A DNA stretch of 64,000 nucleotides, taken from assembly GCF_000725345.1 (NCBI RefSeq), contig NZ_CP008852.1:62001-126000 (forward strand), read 5' to 3'. The stretch is from Pelosinus sp. UFO1. Its GTDB lineage: Bacteria; Bacillota; Negativicutes; DSM-13327. Of the stretch, positions 56,812-64,000 are shown one piece after another (position 1 is the stretch's first letter; every line of letters starts with the position of its first letter). Below the pieces are notes generated by a model, which ran no database searches, was not told the origin of the DNA, and saw nothing but the letters and a program-made list of their open reading frames with translations. A program made the translations under genes and the position numbers.

Positions 56812-56866
56812 ATATAAGGACAAACTCCTGCAAAGTAATCAACCTTGCAGGAGTTTGTCCTTATAT
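56812..56866 (+). terminator. Terminator (CTCCTGC family) of the CoA-transferase operon
   Basis: A perfect 22-bp stem (56812-56833 with 56845-56866) contains AAACTCCTGCAA and its complement, with an 11-nt loop. Confidence 0.88.
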
Positions 56867-57126
56867 GATACATAAATTGTTAACAGGTACTTTGTTCCAC
56901 CAAGAAAGAGCAAGGTATTGCAGAATTGTTACAACATTGAATGGTGAAGTCGTTCAAGATGGAATACGAGCGATATGTCTCTTAGCACCCCTTTCCTTAT
57001 TGAAGTGAACCCCGAATTTGGAAGATGATAAAAAAGATTGAGGATTTGCGACCGCAACAAGGAATAAATAATGTTATACTGATATACATAGATCCAATTT
57101 TTTATAGGAAAGAGTGAAAAAATTTG

Positions 57127-59028
57127 ATGAAAATTACGTTTATAATTCCTTATAAAGAAATTGAAGAACAGATTGAAGGTTTTTTAGCAGAAGCGAAGGG
57201 AGAGGGAGTGGTTTTTAATACTACTCATATTGTTGGTACGCAAGAAACCCTTCTTAAAGAGTGGGATTCAGATATTATTGTTGCCCGAGGTATAACCTAT
57301 CTTGCTCTAAAAAATAATTTAAAGAATGTTTCCGTCATCGAAATAGCGGTAACAGGTTATGATATCATTCAGGCAATAAATGTGTGTAAGAAGAAATATA
57401 ACTCTAAAAAAATTGCAATTATCGCTTCTGAATCAATTATCTATGATGTCGGAAGTTTAAAGGAAATTGTCAATATTGATTTTGAAGTTTTTAAAATAAA
57501 AAATGAAGAAGATATTCGATGCGCTTTGAATACTGCAAGATCTCATGGTGCAGATACAGTAGTTGGAGGATTGACAGGGTGTAGTCTTGCTAAAAATATG
57601 GGTTGGCAATGCGTGAAGATCAAGACGGGAGAAGAGGCAATTAGAAGGGCAATTAAAGAAGCACTGAATGCAGCCCATGCTGCGCGGTTGGAAAGATCAA
57701 AAGCGGAACTTCTTAAAGTTATCTTGGAAAATACGCAAGAGGCCATTGTTGCAGTTGATCAAGAGGGTATTATTACGGCGTTTAACAAAACTGCTTATAA
57801 AACACTTAATATTCCTCAGAATCGGTCGGTGATAGGGAATTCAATTAACGAGATACTGCCTGATGGAGATTTATTCAAGGTAACAGAAACATATGAGGAA
57901 GAATCGGGAGTTCTTAGAAATATTAACGGAGGGATGGTTCTTACTAAGTGGGTTCCTATCCGAGTAGAGACCAGGATGGTTGGCGTAGTGTATACATTTC
58001 AAAATGTTGACAAAATACAAGAGACAGAAAGTAAGATCAGAAAGGAATTGAGTCGGAAGGGGTTAGTGGCAAAATATAGTTTCGGTAATATTATAGGTAC
58101 CAGTAGTGTTTTAAAGAAAACCATACAAACGTCCTATAAATACAGTCAGATAAATTCAAATATATTAATTATTGGAGAAACAGGTACAGGGAAAGAGTTA
58201 TTTGCGCAAAGTATTCATAATGCCAGTAACAGAAAAACCCAGGCCTTTGTGGCAGTAAATTGTGCCGCTATTCCAGAGAATCTTTTAGAAAGTGAGCTAT
58301 TTGGTTACGTGGAAGGAGCCTTTTCTGGTGCAGGAAAAGGTGGGAAAATTGGATTATTTGAAATTGCTCATAAAGGAACTCTTTTTTTAGATGAAATCGG
58401 TGAAATCCCTCTGAACTTGCAGGCAAAATTGCTTAGGGTTCTTCAAGAGAGGGAGATTCGAAAAATTGGCGACAATAATATCGTGCCTATTGATGTTCGG
58501 ATTATTGCAGCTACAAATATTGATTTAAAGAAAAAAGTTAAGAGTGGTCATTTTAGGCAAGACCTGCTTTATCGACTTGATATATTGAACTTAAGAATAC
58601 CTTCTTTGCGTGAAAGAAGAGAAGACATTGAAAGTATCGCCCAATACTATATCAAGGAATACTGTAAACAGTATAATAAAGTGATATCGGCGCTTACGTC
58701 AGACGTTGTGGAGGTACTGAGTAGCTATAACTGGCCAGGGAATATTAGAGAGATGAGGAACATCTGTGAGAGACTGGTCGTGTTAACTGATAATAAATTT
58801 ATTACACGGGAAGAGACAATGGAAATATTGTATTGCTCTGAACAGCCTCTGGAAGAAAAAGTAGTTCAAGATGAAATTGTGGCCAAAGTGATGAAACACC
58901 CTGGAGAAGAGAATTTAGAAGCATTGATGAATTTGCTGAGTGTTGCAAAAGTCAATAAAGCAGATATCGCAAATCTTCTAGGGGTTAGTCGAACTACTTT
59001 ATGGAGAAAATTAAAAGAGAAGTCCTAA
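57127..59028 (+). CDS. Sigma-54-dependent activator with PrpR_N sensor (PrpR_N-PAS-AAA+-HTH)
   Basis: About 633 residues. A PrpR_N domain (1-195; DIIVARGITYLALKN, IPVIEI-like VSVIEIAVTGYDII, GADTVVGGLTG) is followed by a linker and PAS domain (~205-305). The AAA+ domain comes next (Walker A GETGTGKE, sigma-54 loop GAFSGA with Ser for Thr, and DEIGEIPL), then a C-terminal HTH (NKADIANLLGVSRTTLWRKL). PrpR_N domains bind small acids. The downstream sugar-acid operon and its consensus -24/-12 element at 59280 are the likely target. The start is the ATG at 57127 with AGGAAAGAG upstream, adjoining a TTG. Confidence 0.93.
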   Translation: MKITFIIPYKEIEEQIEGFLAEAKGEGVVFNTTHIVGTQETLLKEWDSDIIVARGITYLALKNNLKNVSVIEIAVTGYDIIQAINVCKKKYNSKKIAIIASESIIYDVGSLKEIVNIDFEVFKIKNEEDIRCALNTARSHGADTVVGGLTGCSLAKNMGWQCVKIKTGEEAIRRAIKEALNAAHAARLERSKAELLKVILENTQEAIVAVDQEGIITAFNKTAYKTLNIPQNRSVIGNSINEILPDGDLFKVTETYEEESGVLRNINGGMVLTKWVPIRVETRMVGVVYTFQNVDKIQETESKIRKELSRKGLVAKYSFGNIIGTSSVLKKTIQTSYKYSQINSNILIIGETGTGKELFAQSIHNASNRKTQAFVAVNCAAIPENLLESELFGYVEGAFSGAGKGGKIGLFEIAHKGTLFLDEIGEIPLNLQAKLLRVLQEREIRKIGDNNIVPIDVRIIAATNIDLKKKVKSGHFRQDLLYRLDILNLRIPSLRERREDIESIAQYYIKEYCKQYNKVISALTSDVVEVLSSYNWPGNIREMRNICERLVVLTDNKFITREETMEILYCSEQPLEEKVVQDEIVAKVMKHPGEENLEALMNLLSVAKVNKADIANLLGVSRTTLWRKLKEKS

Positions 59029-59055
59029 GCGTTATAGAGAATGGCCTTGACGATG

Positions 59056-59118
59056 ATGCAAAGAGCTATGAAACATTTTTGAAACAAAAATGTTTCATAG
59101 CTCTTTGCATTGCGTTAT
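59056..59118 (+). terminator. Perfect 26-bp inverted repeat, terminator and possible activator site
   Basis: 59056-59081 pairs perfectly with 59085-59110 around an AAA loop, followed by TGCGTTATTTTTTT. The stem top contains TGAAACA/TGTTTCA half-sites, a motif type bound by PrpR-like activators, and it lies ~170-220 bp upstream of the sigma-54 promoter. Confidence 0.85.
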
Positions 59119-59279
59119 TTTTTTGTCTTTTTGCTGTTTTCGGAACTACTAGATACAGATAAAAGGGTATCGCATTAAAGAACGAATTATTTAAGTACAC
59201 GAATAAAGTCATAAAAATAGCCTAACTCAGTATAAGCAAGAATTGAATTTAGAATAAAAGTCACTGAAAGAAAAACGAA

Positions 59280-59295
59280 TGGCACGAATATTGCA
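59280..59295 (+). promoter_or_regulatory. Sigma-54 (-24/-12) promoter of the PdxA-isomerase operon
   Basis: TGGCAC-GAATA-TTGCA, an exact consensus match, 64 bp before the ATG at 59359. The predicted transcription start is near 59306. Confidence 0.93.
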
Positions 59296-59358
59296 AATAT
59301 TATAAAAGTGATTAGGATTATCTAAATTCTTTATTGTAGAGAGGGGAAGGAAAAGTTG

Positions 59359-60384
59359 ATGACTAGAACTTATAACGAAAAGCCGGTACTAGGTATCACC
59401 CTCGGTGATGCTGCCGGAGTTGGACCAGAGATTGTAGCCAAGGTTATAGCCAAAGGAGTATTAGAAACATGCTGCCGTCCAGTAATCATCGGTGATGAGC
59501 GGGTACTAAAAATGGGAATGAAAGTTGCAAAAGTTGATTTCCCGTATACCATAATCGAAAACATTGAGGAAACAACTGGAGAAGGTATTTGGATTCTTGA
59601 TCAGAAGGATGTAAATCCTGAAGAAATAAGGATAGGCGAAGTAAACCCTATCTGCGGGAAAGCAGCGGGGGATGCTCTCATTATGGCAGTTAATCTTTAT
59701 AAAGAAGGAAAAATCGACGGTTTCTGTTTTGCATCGTTAAACAAAGCGGCACTAAAGTCGGGAGGTCATATGTTTGAAAGTGAGCAAATGCTTTTTGCCC
59801 AACACTTTAATTGGACTGAACCCTTTGGTGAAGTCAATGTACTAGATAATGTATGGACGACACGGGTGACAAGCCATATTCCTGTAAAAGAAATTAGTAA
59901 TAGTTTGACGATAGAGAATGTCATGCGGGCAATCAAGTTGGCGACTAAAACGCTAACTCGTGCAGGAATCCAGAATCCAAGGCTGGGTATAGCGGCTCTT
60001 AATCCCCATGGCGGCGAAAATGGACTATGTGGCACAGAGGAGATTGATGTAATAATTCCCGCTATGGAACAGGCTCGCCAGGAAAAAATCAATGTTTTAG
60101 GTCCATTTCCTGCAGATATTTTATTTATTAAAGCTTTCGATGATCAATTTGATGCAGCCGTTACCATGTACCATGATCAGGGGCAGATTGCATTAAAGTT
60201 AAGAGGTTTCGAATTTGGCATCACTATCGCCGCAGGATTCCCAGCGCCAATTGTAACACCAGCTCACGGTACCGCTTATGATATTGCCGGTAAGGGGATT
60301 GCAAATACGGGAGCATTTGAGAACGCTGTAAAGATGGCAGCCAGAATCGCTCTTTGTGATAAGAAAGTCCTGGTATCCCAATAA
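59359..60384 (+). CDS. PdxA-family dehydrogenase, probably PdxA2 (4-phospho-threonate/erythronate dehydrogenase)
   Basis: 341 residues, PdxA family: GITLGDAAGVGPEIV, AALNPHGGENG, MYHDQGQIALKLRGF and TPAHGTAYDIAGKG. PdxA itself oxidises 4-phosphohydroxythreonine in vitamin B6 synthesis. The catabolic PdxA2 paralogues oxidise 4-phospho-D-threonate or -erythronate in acid-sugar pathways together with a DUF1537 kinase. The sigma-54 promoter, isomerase neighbours and anion symporter argue for the catabolic role. No kinase gene is in the window. AAGGA spaced 7 nt favours ATG 59359 over TTG 59356. Confidence 0.88.
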   Translation: MTRTYNEKPVLGITLGDAAGVGPEIVAKVIAKGVLETCCRPVIIGDERVLKMGMKVAKVDFPYTIIENIEETTGEGIWILDQKDVNPEEIRIGEVNPICGKAAGDALIMAVNLYKEGKIDGFCFASLNKAALKSGGHMFESEQMLFAQHFNWTEPFGEVNVLDNVWTTRVTSHIPVKEISNSLTIENVMRAIKLATKTLTRAGIQNPRLGIAALNPHGGENGLCGTEEIDVIIPAMEQARQEKINVLGPFPADILFIKAFDDQFDAAVTMYHDQGQIALKLRGFEFGITIAAGFPAPIVTPAHGTAYDIAGKGIANTGAFENAVKMAARIALCDKKVLVSQ

Positions 60385-60436
60385 AGGGCAAAGACATGGT
60401 CTCCCACCAAGGAAATATTGAAAGGATGGAGAGAGC

Positions 60437-61345
60437 TTGGATAGTTTACGAAGCTATATGAAAATAGGTATAGTGCAAGGTGTGGCATTTCCACTTTCGG
60501 CAAAAGATCCGCAAAACCTGATAGAATCATTTAAAACCATTGCTAAGGATGAATTTTTTGAGGTCATAGAGATAGGGCAAATAAAAGACATTGAAGCAAG
60601 GGAAGACATAAAAGGGATCATTGAAGTAAGTAAGATGATAGTATCTTATGCCGGACACTCTAGACTGCTGTCTAATAGACTTAATATCAATGATTTACAT
60701 GAAGAAGGCAGAAAAAATGCAGTTGTAGCTTTGAAAGAGGGCATTGATGAAGCCTACTACATGAATGCAGAGAGTTTTGCCTTCCTCAGTGGCAGATATG
60801 AGGAAGACAAGAAGGAGGATGCCCTACAGGCCCTTATCCAATCCACTAAAGAACTCTGTGCTTATGCATCCCGTAAGGGGAATATGCCAATCCTGTTAGA
60901 GGTCTTTGATTATAATATTGACAAAAAAAGTTTGATAGGTCCGGTTGGACTTGTTGAAAGATTTGCAAGGGAAGTAGCAAAGGAATGCACTAACTTCGGC
61001 ATCATGGTGGACCTAAGTCATCTTCCCTTGCTAGGTGAAAATTCTAGGCAAGCTTTGCTCCCCATAAAGCAATATATCAAACATGTCCATATTGGAAATG
61101 CGGTAATGCGGCAAAGTAAATTAGAAGCATACGGCGACGAACATCCAAGATTTGGATTTCCTAATAGTGAAAACGATGTCGCGGAGGTAACTGATTTTTT
61201 AGAAGTGTTGCTTGAAATAGGTTATCTAAATAGGTTGAATCCACCTATAGTGAGTTTCGAAGTAAAACCAAGGCCCTATGAGGATCCCGAGTTGGTCATT
61301 GCCGGTGCTAAACGTGTACTAAAAGAGGCGTGGACAAAAGTCTAA
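60437..61345 (+). CDS. Sugar phosphate isomerase/epimerase family TIM-barrel protein
   Basis: About 302 residues, AP-endonuclease-2/xylose-isomerase-like barrel. Likely metal ligands lie in LLEVFD (Glu), MVDLSHLP (Asp, His), KHVHIGN (His) and VSFEVKP (Glu). The exact reaction cannot be told. In this context it should epimerise or isomerise a sugar acid or keto-acid. The start is TTG at 60437 with GGAGAGAG just upstream. ATG at 60458 (MKIGIVQG) is a possible alternative. Confidence 0.82.
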   Translation: MDSLRSYMKIGIVQGVAFPLSAKDPQNLIESFKTIAKDEFFEVIEIGQIKDIEAREDIKGIIEVSKMIVSYAGHSRLLSNRLNINDLHEEGRKNAVVALKEGIDEAYYMNAESFAFLSGRYEEDKKEDALQALIQSTKELCAYASRKGNMPILLEVFDYNIDKKSLIGPVGLVERFAREVAKECTNFGIMVDLSHLPLLGENSRQALLPIKQYIKHVHIGNAVMRQSKLEAYGDEHPRFGFPNSENDVAEVTDFLEVLLEIGYLNRLNPPIVSFEVKPRPYEDPELVIAGAKRVLKEAWTKV

Positions 61346-61360
61346 TGAAGGAGGTTGAAG

Positions 61361-62188
61361 ATGAAACTATGTTATCAAGTGGCGACACCAGATGTGGCTA
61401 TTTCACCTGCAGTTACAGCTTTTCAAGGTAAACTAGATGATAGTTTTAGAAAACTTGCTGAACTTGGTTATGACGGGGTTGAGCTTATGACACTCAATCC
61501 ATTGGAGCTTAACTGGGATCAGGTGAAAGGTGAAGCGGACAAAAACAAGCTGGATATTGTTCTTATTTGTACAGGTGAAATCTTTGGACAGTTAAAGCTT
61601 TCTTTCATGGATCGGAATTTGGATGTAAGAAACAAAGCCAAGAAGCAGGTTAAGGGAATTATTGATTTTGCAGCTTATTTTGGTTCAAATGTAAATATCG
61701 GAAGAGTAAGAGGCCAATATTGTGCTGAACTACCTAAAGAAGTATCCTATGGATACGCTATTGACTCTTTTAAAGAAATCAGTGAGTACGCAGGTAAGAA
61801 AGATGTTAAAATCGCATTGGAATCGGTAACGTTGATGCAAACAAATTTTATTAATACTGTGCAAGAGGCTGTAAATGTAGTTAAGGATGTCGACAATGAG
61901 TATTTTAAGATGATGATGGATGTCTTTCATCTTAATATAGAAGAAAAAGATATGTTTGAAGTGATAGAAAAGTATGCAGATTATAACATTCACGTCCATT
62001 TAGCGGATAATAATCGAAGATATCCTGGTCATTGTGGTCTTGACTTTGAAAAGATTATCACAGCTTTTAAGAATACAGGTTTTGATGGCGCTTTTTGTAC
62101 CGAAATATTCCAACTGCCAGATCAAGATGTAGCGGCAGCGGGGGCCATCGCACATCTTCGACCCATCTTAGATAGGGTCTATAAATAA
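61361..62188 (+). CDS. Sugar-acid epimerase-like TIM-barrel protein (IolO-like)
   Basis: 275 residues. A second xylose-isomerase-like barrel, resembling 5-keto-L-gluconate epimerase IolO of Thermotoga: N-terminal KLCYQVATPDVA, GYDGVELM, ICTGEIFG, ALESVTLMQTNF, MMDVFHLNIEE, HVHLADNNRRYPGHCGLDF and a C-terminal FCTEIF. Ligands are Glu, Asp, His and Glu in these segments. It probably interconverts keto-sugar-acids. AAGGAGG at 61348-61354 selects ATG 61361 over TTG 61355. Confidence 0.85.
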   Translation: MKLCYQVATPDVAISPAVTAFQGKLDDSFRKLAELGYDGVELMTLNPLELNWDQVKGEADKNKLDIVLICTGEIFGQLKLSFMDRNLDVRNKAKKQVKGIIDFAAYFGSNVNIGRVRGQYCAELPKEVSYGYAIDSFKEISEYAGKKDVKIALESVTLMQTNFINTVQEAVNVVKDVDNEYFKMMMDVFHLNIEEKDMFEVIEKYADYNIHVHLADNNRRYPGHCGLDFEKIITAFKNTGFDGAFCTEIFQLPDQDVAAAGAIAHLRPILDRVYK

Positions 62189-62227
62189 CCTTGGATCAGA
62201 TGATCTGTATAAAAAAGGAGGTCTATC

Positions 62228-62884
62228 GTGGTAGTGAAAATTGCCTTAATTCACACAGTTCAAAGTGTTTTAGCTACTTTTGGTAACAGAATAAAAGACG
62301 CTATCCCTAATGTGAAAGTGGTTAACACCCTTGACGAATTCTTGGCAAGTGATCCGGCTGAAAAGGGAGAGTTTACCGTTAATAATATGCAGAGGTTATT
62401 CTCGATTGTAAAATGTGCGGAAATGACTAAACCGGATGCAATTATTGTAACCTGTTCTACACTATCTCCAACAATAGAAAAAATCTCTCCTTTTATTAAA
62501 GTACCAATCATTACAATCGATGAAGGGATGATACGCAAAGCAGTCGAAATTGGGTTGAAAATTACTATCCTGGCAACTGCAGACAGTACAGTTGAGCCGA
62601 CAAAAAATAAGCTCATTAGTGAAGCTCAAAAAATTAGTAAGGATATCGATATATCCGTGATAGTCTGCCCTAAAGCATATGTGGCGATGAAAGCAGGAGA
62701 TCAGCAGTATCATGATGAGATAGTAAAAGGAAGCGCACTTGAAATAAAACAGCAGGACGTGGTGATATTAGCCCAGGCATCTATGGCCCATTTAGAGGAA
62801 GATATACAAACGATCTGCGGATGCACGGTACTTTCTAGTCCTAGTATGTGTATCAAGCAGTTAAAAGAAACCTTAAAAAAGTAA
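62228..62884 (+). CDS. Aspartate/glutamate/hydantoin racemase-family protein
   Basis: 218 residues. Asp/Glu racemase fold: ALIHTVQSV at the N-terminus, first catalytic Cys in VTCSTLSP, PIITIDEGMI, ILATADSTVEPTKN, VILAQASMAHLE and VLSSP near the C-terminus. The second canonical Cys is not clearly in place, although GCTVLSSP supplies one nearby. Members inside sugar-acid operons often have unknown roles (racemase, isomerase or decarboxylase). It starts at GTG with AAGGAGGT upstream. Confidence 0.82.
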   Translation: MVVKIALIHTVQSVLATFGNRIKDAIPNVKVVNTLDEFLASDPAEKGEFTVNNMQRLFSIVKCAEMTKPDAIIVTCSTLSPTIEKISPFIKVPIITIDEGMIRKAVEIGLKITILATADSTVEPTKNKLISEAQKISKDIDISVIVCPKAYVAMKAGDQQYHDEIVKGSALEIKQQDVVILAQASMAHLEEDIQTICGCTVLSSPSMCIKQLKETLKK

Positions 62885-62958
62885 CGCATCATAAGGGCAA
62901 CTAAATCCCAATTAATCAGGCATTTCATTTAAGTGAATAGAGGAGAGGGGATTACAAA

Positions 62959-64000
62959 ATGTCAGAAAAGCCAACGAAAGTAAGGTATCTTGTTCTTTTT
63001 GTGGTGTGCTTAGTTTACTTAATTACATATCTTGACCGCGTGGCCATCTCAGTCGCTGCCCCATTAATGATGAAAGACTTCGGAATCAACAAACTGGAGT
63101 GGGGCCTCGTATTATCGGTGTTTTCCTGGACTTATGCTTCGTTTCAAATTCCAGTCGGATTGCTAGGTGATAAATTAGGTGCTCGTAAGGTTCTTGCCGG
63201 TATCGTCTGTCTTTGGTCGCTAATGACAGTTGCTACAGCTATGGCATGGAATTTCATGTCCCTGGTGGTAATAAGACTTTTGTTTGGTATTGGTGAAGCA
63301 GGGGCGTTTCCTACCGCAACTAGGGCATTTGCCCATTGGATGCCTTCCACAGAACGTGGTTTTGCTCAGGGTTTTACTCACGGAGCAGCAAGATTTGGTG
63401 GGGCGATTACACCTTTGATAGTCGCGGTTATTATGAATGCGTGGGGTTGGCATTCAGTATTTTATATTTTTGCGGCTATTGGTTTAGCGTGGGCTGGGTT
63501 TTGGTATTTTTGGTATCGTGATAAACCGAGTGAGTATAAGGAAAGATGGGGCGGTATTAACCAAGCTGAAATGGATCTTATTGATGGCGGGAAATCAAGT
63601 AAAAAGGCTGCCCCAAAACTGCCGTTTAAGGCTCTCTTAAAAAGTAAGAACATGTGGTTTCTCAGCTTGAGTTTTCCAACGTATTGCTATACTGTCTGGA
63701 TATTTATGACTTGGTTGCCTGCTTTTCTTGTTGAAGCGAAAGGCTTCAGTGTCATTAAGATGGGTATTTTCGCTAGCATACCCTTGTTTGCCGGAGTAGT
63801 TGGTGACACCCTAGGAGGTTGGTTATCTGATAGAATCTGGAAAAAGACTGGGAATGGTAAGTTTGCTCGTCGGGTGGTGCCGATGGCAGGCATGTTAGTA
63901 GCAGCGGCTTTTTTGATTCCTGGTGCATTGACTGATAATGCATACATGGCAGTGTTTTATCTGGCTTGTTCACTATTTGGCCTAGAAATGGCGGTCGGTG
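62959..64000 (+). CDS. MFS transporter, anion:cation symporter (sugar-acid) family, 3' end outside window
   Basis: 347 codons are visible with no stop before the edge, roughly nine to ten of twelve spans. The N-terminus (YLVLFVVCLVYLITYLDRVAISVAAP), motif A-like GLLGDKLGARKV and IGEAGAFPTATRAFAHWMP are typical of ACS-type carriers such as GudP/ExuT/GarP for glucarate, galactonate or hexuronates. It shares direction and tight spacing with the sugar-acid genes, so it is the likely uptake system of the pathway. AGGAGAGGGG precedes the ATG. Confidence 0.9.
   Translation, partial: MSEKPTKVRYLVLFVVCLVYLITYLDRVAISVAAPLMMKDFGINKLEWGLVLSVFSWTYASFQIPVGLLGDKLGARKVLAGIVCLWSLMTVATAMAWNFMSLVVIRLLFGIGEAGAFPTATRAFAHWMPSTERGFAQGFTHGAARFGGAITPLIVAVIMNAWGWHSVFYIFAAIGLAWAGFWYFWYRDKPSEYKERWGGINQAEMDLIDGGKSSKKAAPKLPFKALLKSKNMWFLSLSFPTYCYTVWIFMTWLPAFLVEAKGFSVIKMGIFASIPLFAGVVGDTLGGWLSDRIWKKTGNGKFARRVVPMAGMLVAAAFLIPGALTDNAYMAVFYLACSLFGLEMAVG

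Overview
The window reads as the chromosome of a spore-forming, diderm Firmicute (Negativicutes, Sporomusaceae-like, for example a Pelosinus relative). Reasons: low-to-medium GC, strong AGGAGG ribosome sites, two CotF-type spore coat proteins, the PrkA-YhbH-SpoVR sporulation/stationary-phase operon, a short class III-like hybrid cluster protein, PerR/Fur and LytSR regulators, and a giant RTX-type protein of the kind exported across an outer membrane. The genus is inference. No rRNA, tRNA, CRISPR array or intact transposon was found.

1-12 kb: an edge-truncated membrane protein, then an M20 hydrolase relative lacking two key catalytic residues and flanked by direct copies of a dispersed repeat. 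Next come a Crp/Fnr regulator and hcp with a clear CRP-like operator, an FtsA-like ATPase, a FakB (DegV) / FakA fatty-acid kinase pair in which fakA carries a one-base frameshift, and an EAL-HDOD protein. Four copies of a ~100-bp intergenic repeat are confined to this part.

12-26 kb: ordinary core genes. These are tex, lytSR, two coat proteins, a perR-like gene, deoC, a gluzincin peptidase, a previously uncalled 55-aa gene on the minus strand, a phosphomannomutase, a PAS histidine kinase, and the yycJ-htrA-rlmH cluster.

25.8-37.2 kb: a rearranged junction joins a truncated PucR/CdaR regulator to the 3' end of an lrgB gene. Beyond a gene-poor stretch lies a 9.8-kb gene for a 3273-residue RTX/Ca-binding protein built from 34 repeat units of 81 or 90 residues. 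It contains recent in-frame tandem duplications, one of them 748 bp long with a single difference seen. No type I secretion genes are nearby.

37-51 kb: a soluble chemoreceptor, a peroxiredoxin, a phosphofructokinase, a PIN-PhoH ATPase, the prkA-yhbH-spoVR operon, an RNase II-like protein, ThpR and an amidohydrolase.

51-64 kb: two successive sigma-54 modules of the same design: enhancer-binding activator gene, terminator, perfect -24/-12 promoter, catabolic operon. The first controls a two-subunit CoA-transferase, an acyl-CoA dehydrogenase and an unrecognised polytopic membrane protein. The second controls a PdxA-type dehydrogenase, two TIM-barrel isomerases, an Asp/Glu-racemase-like protein and an anion-symporter-type MFS transporter cut by the window edge, which looks like a sugar-acid catabolic pathway.
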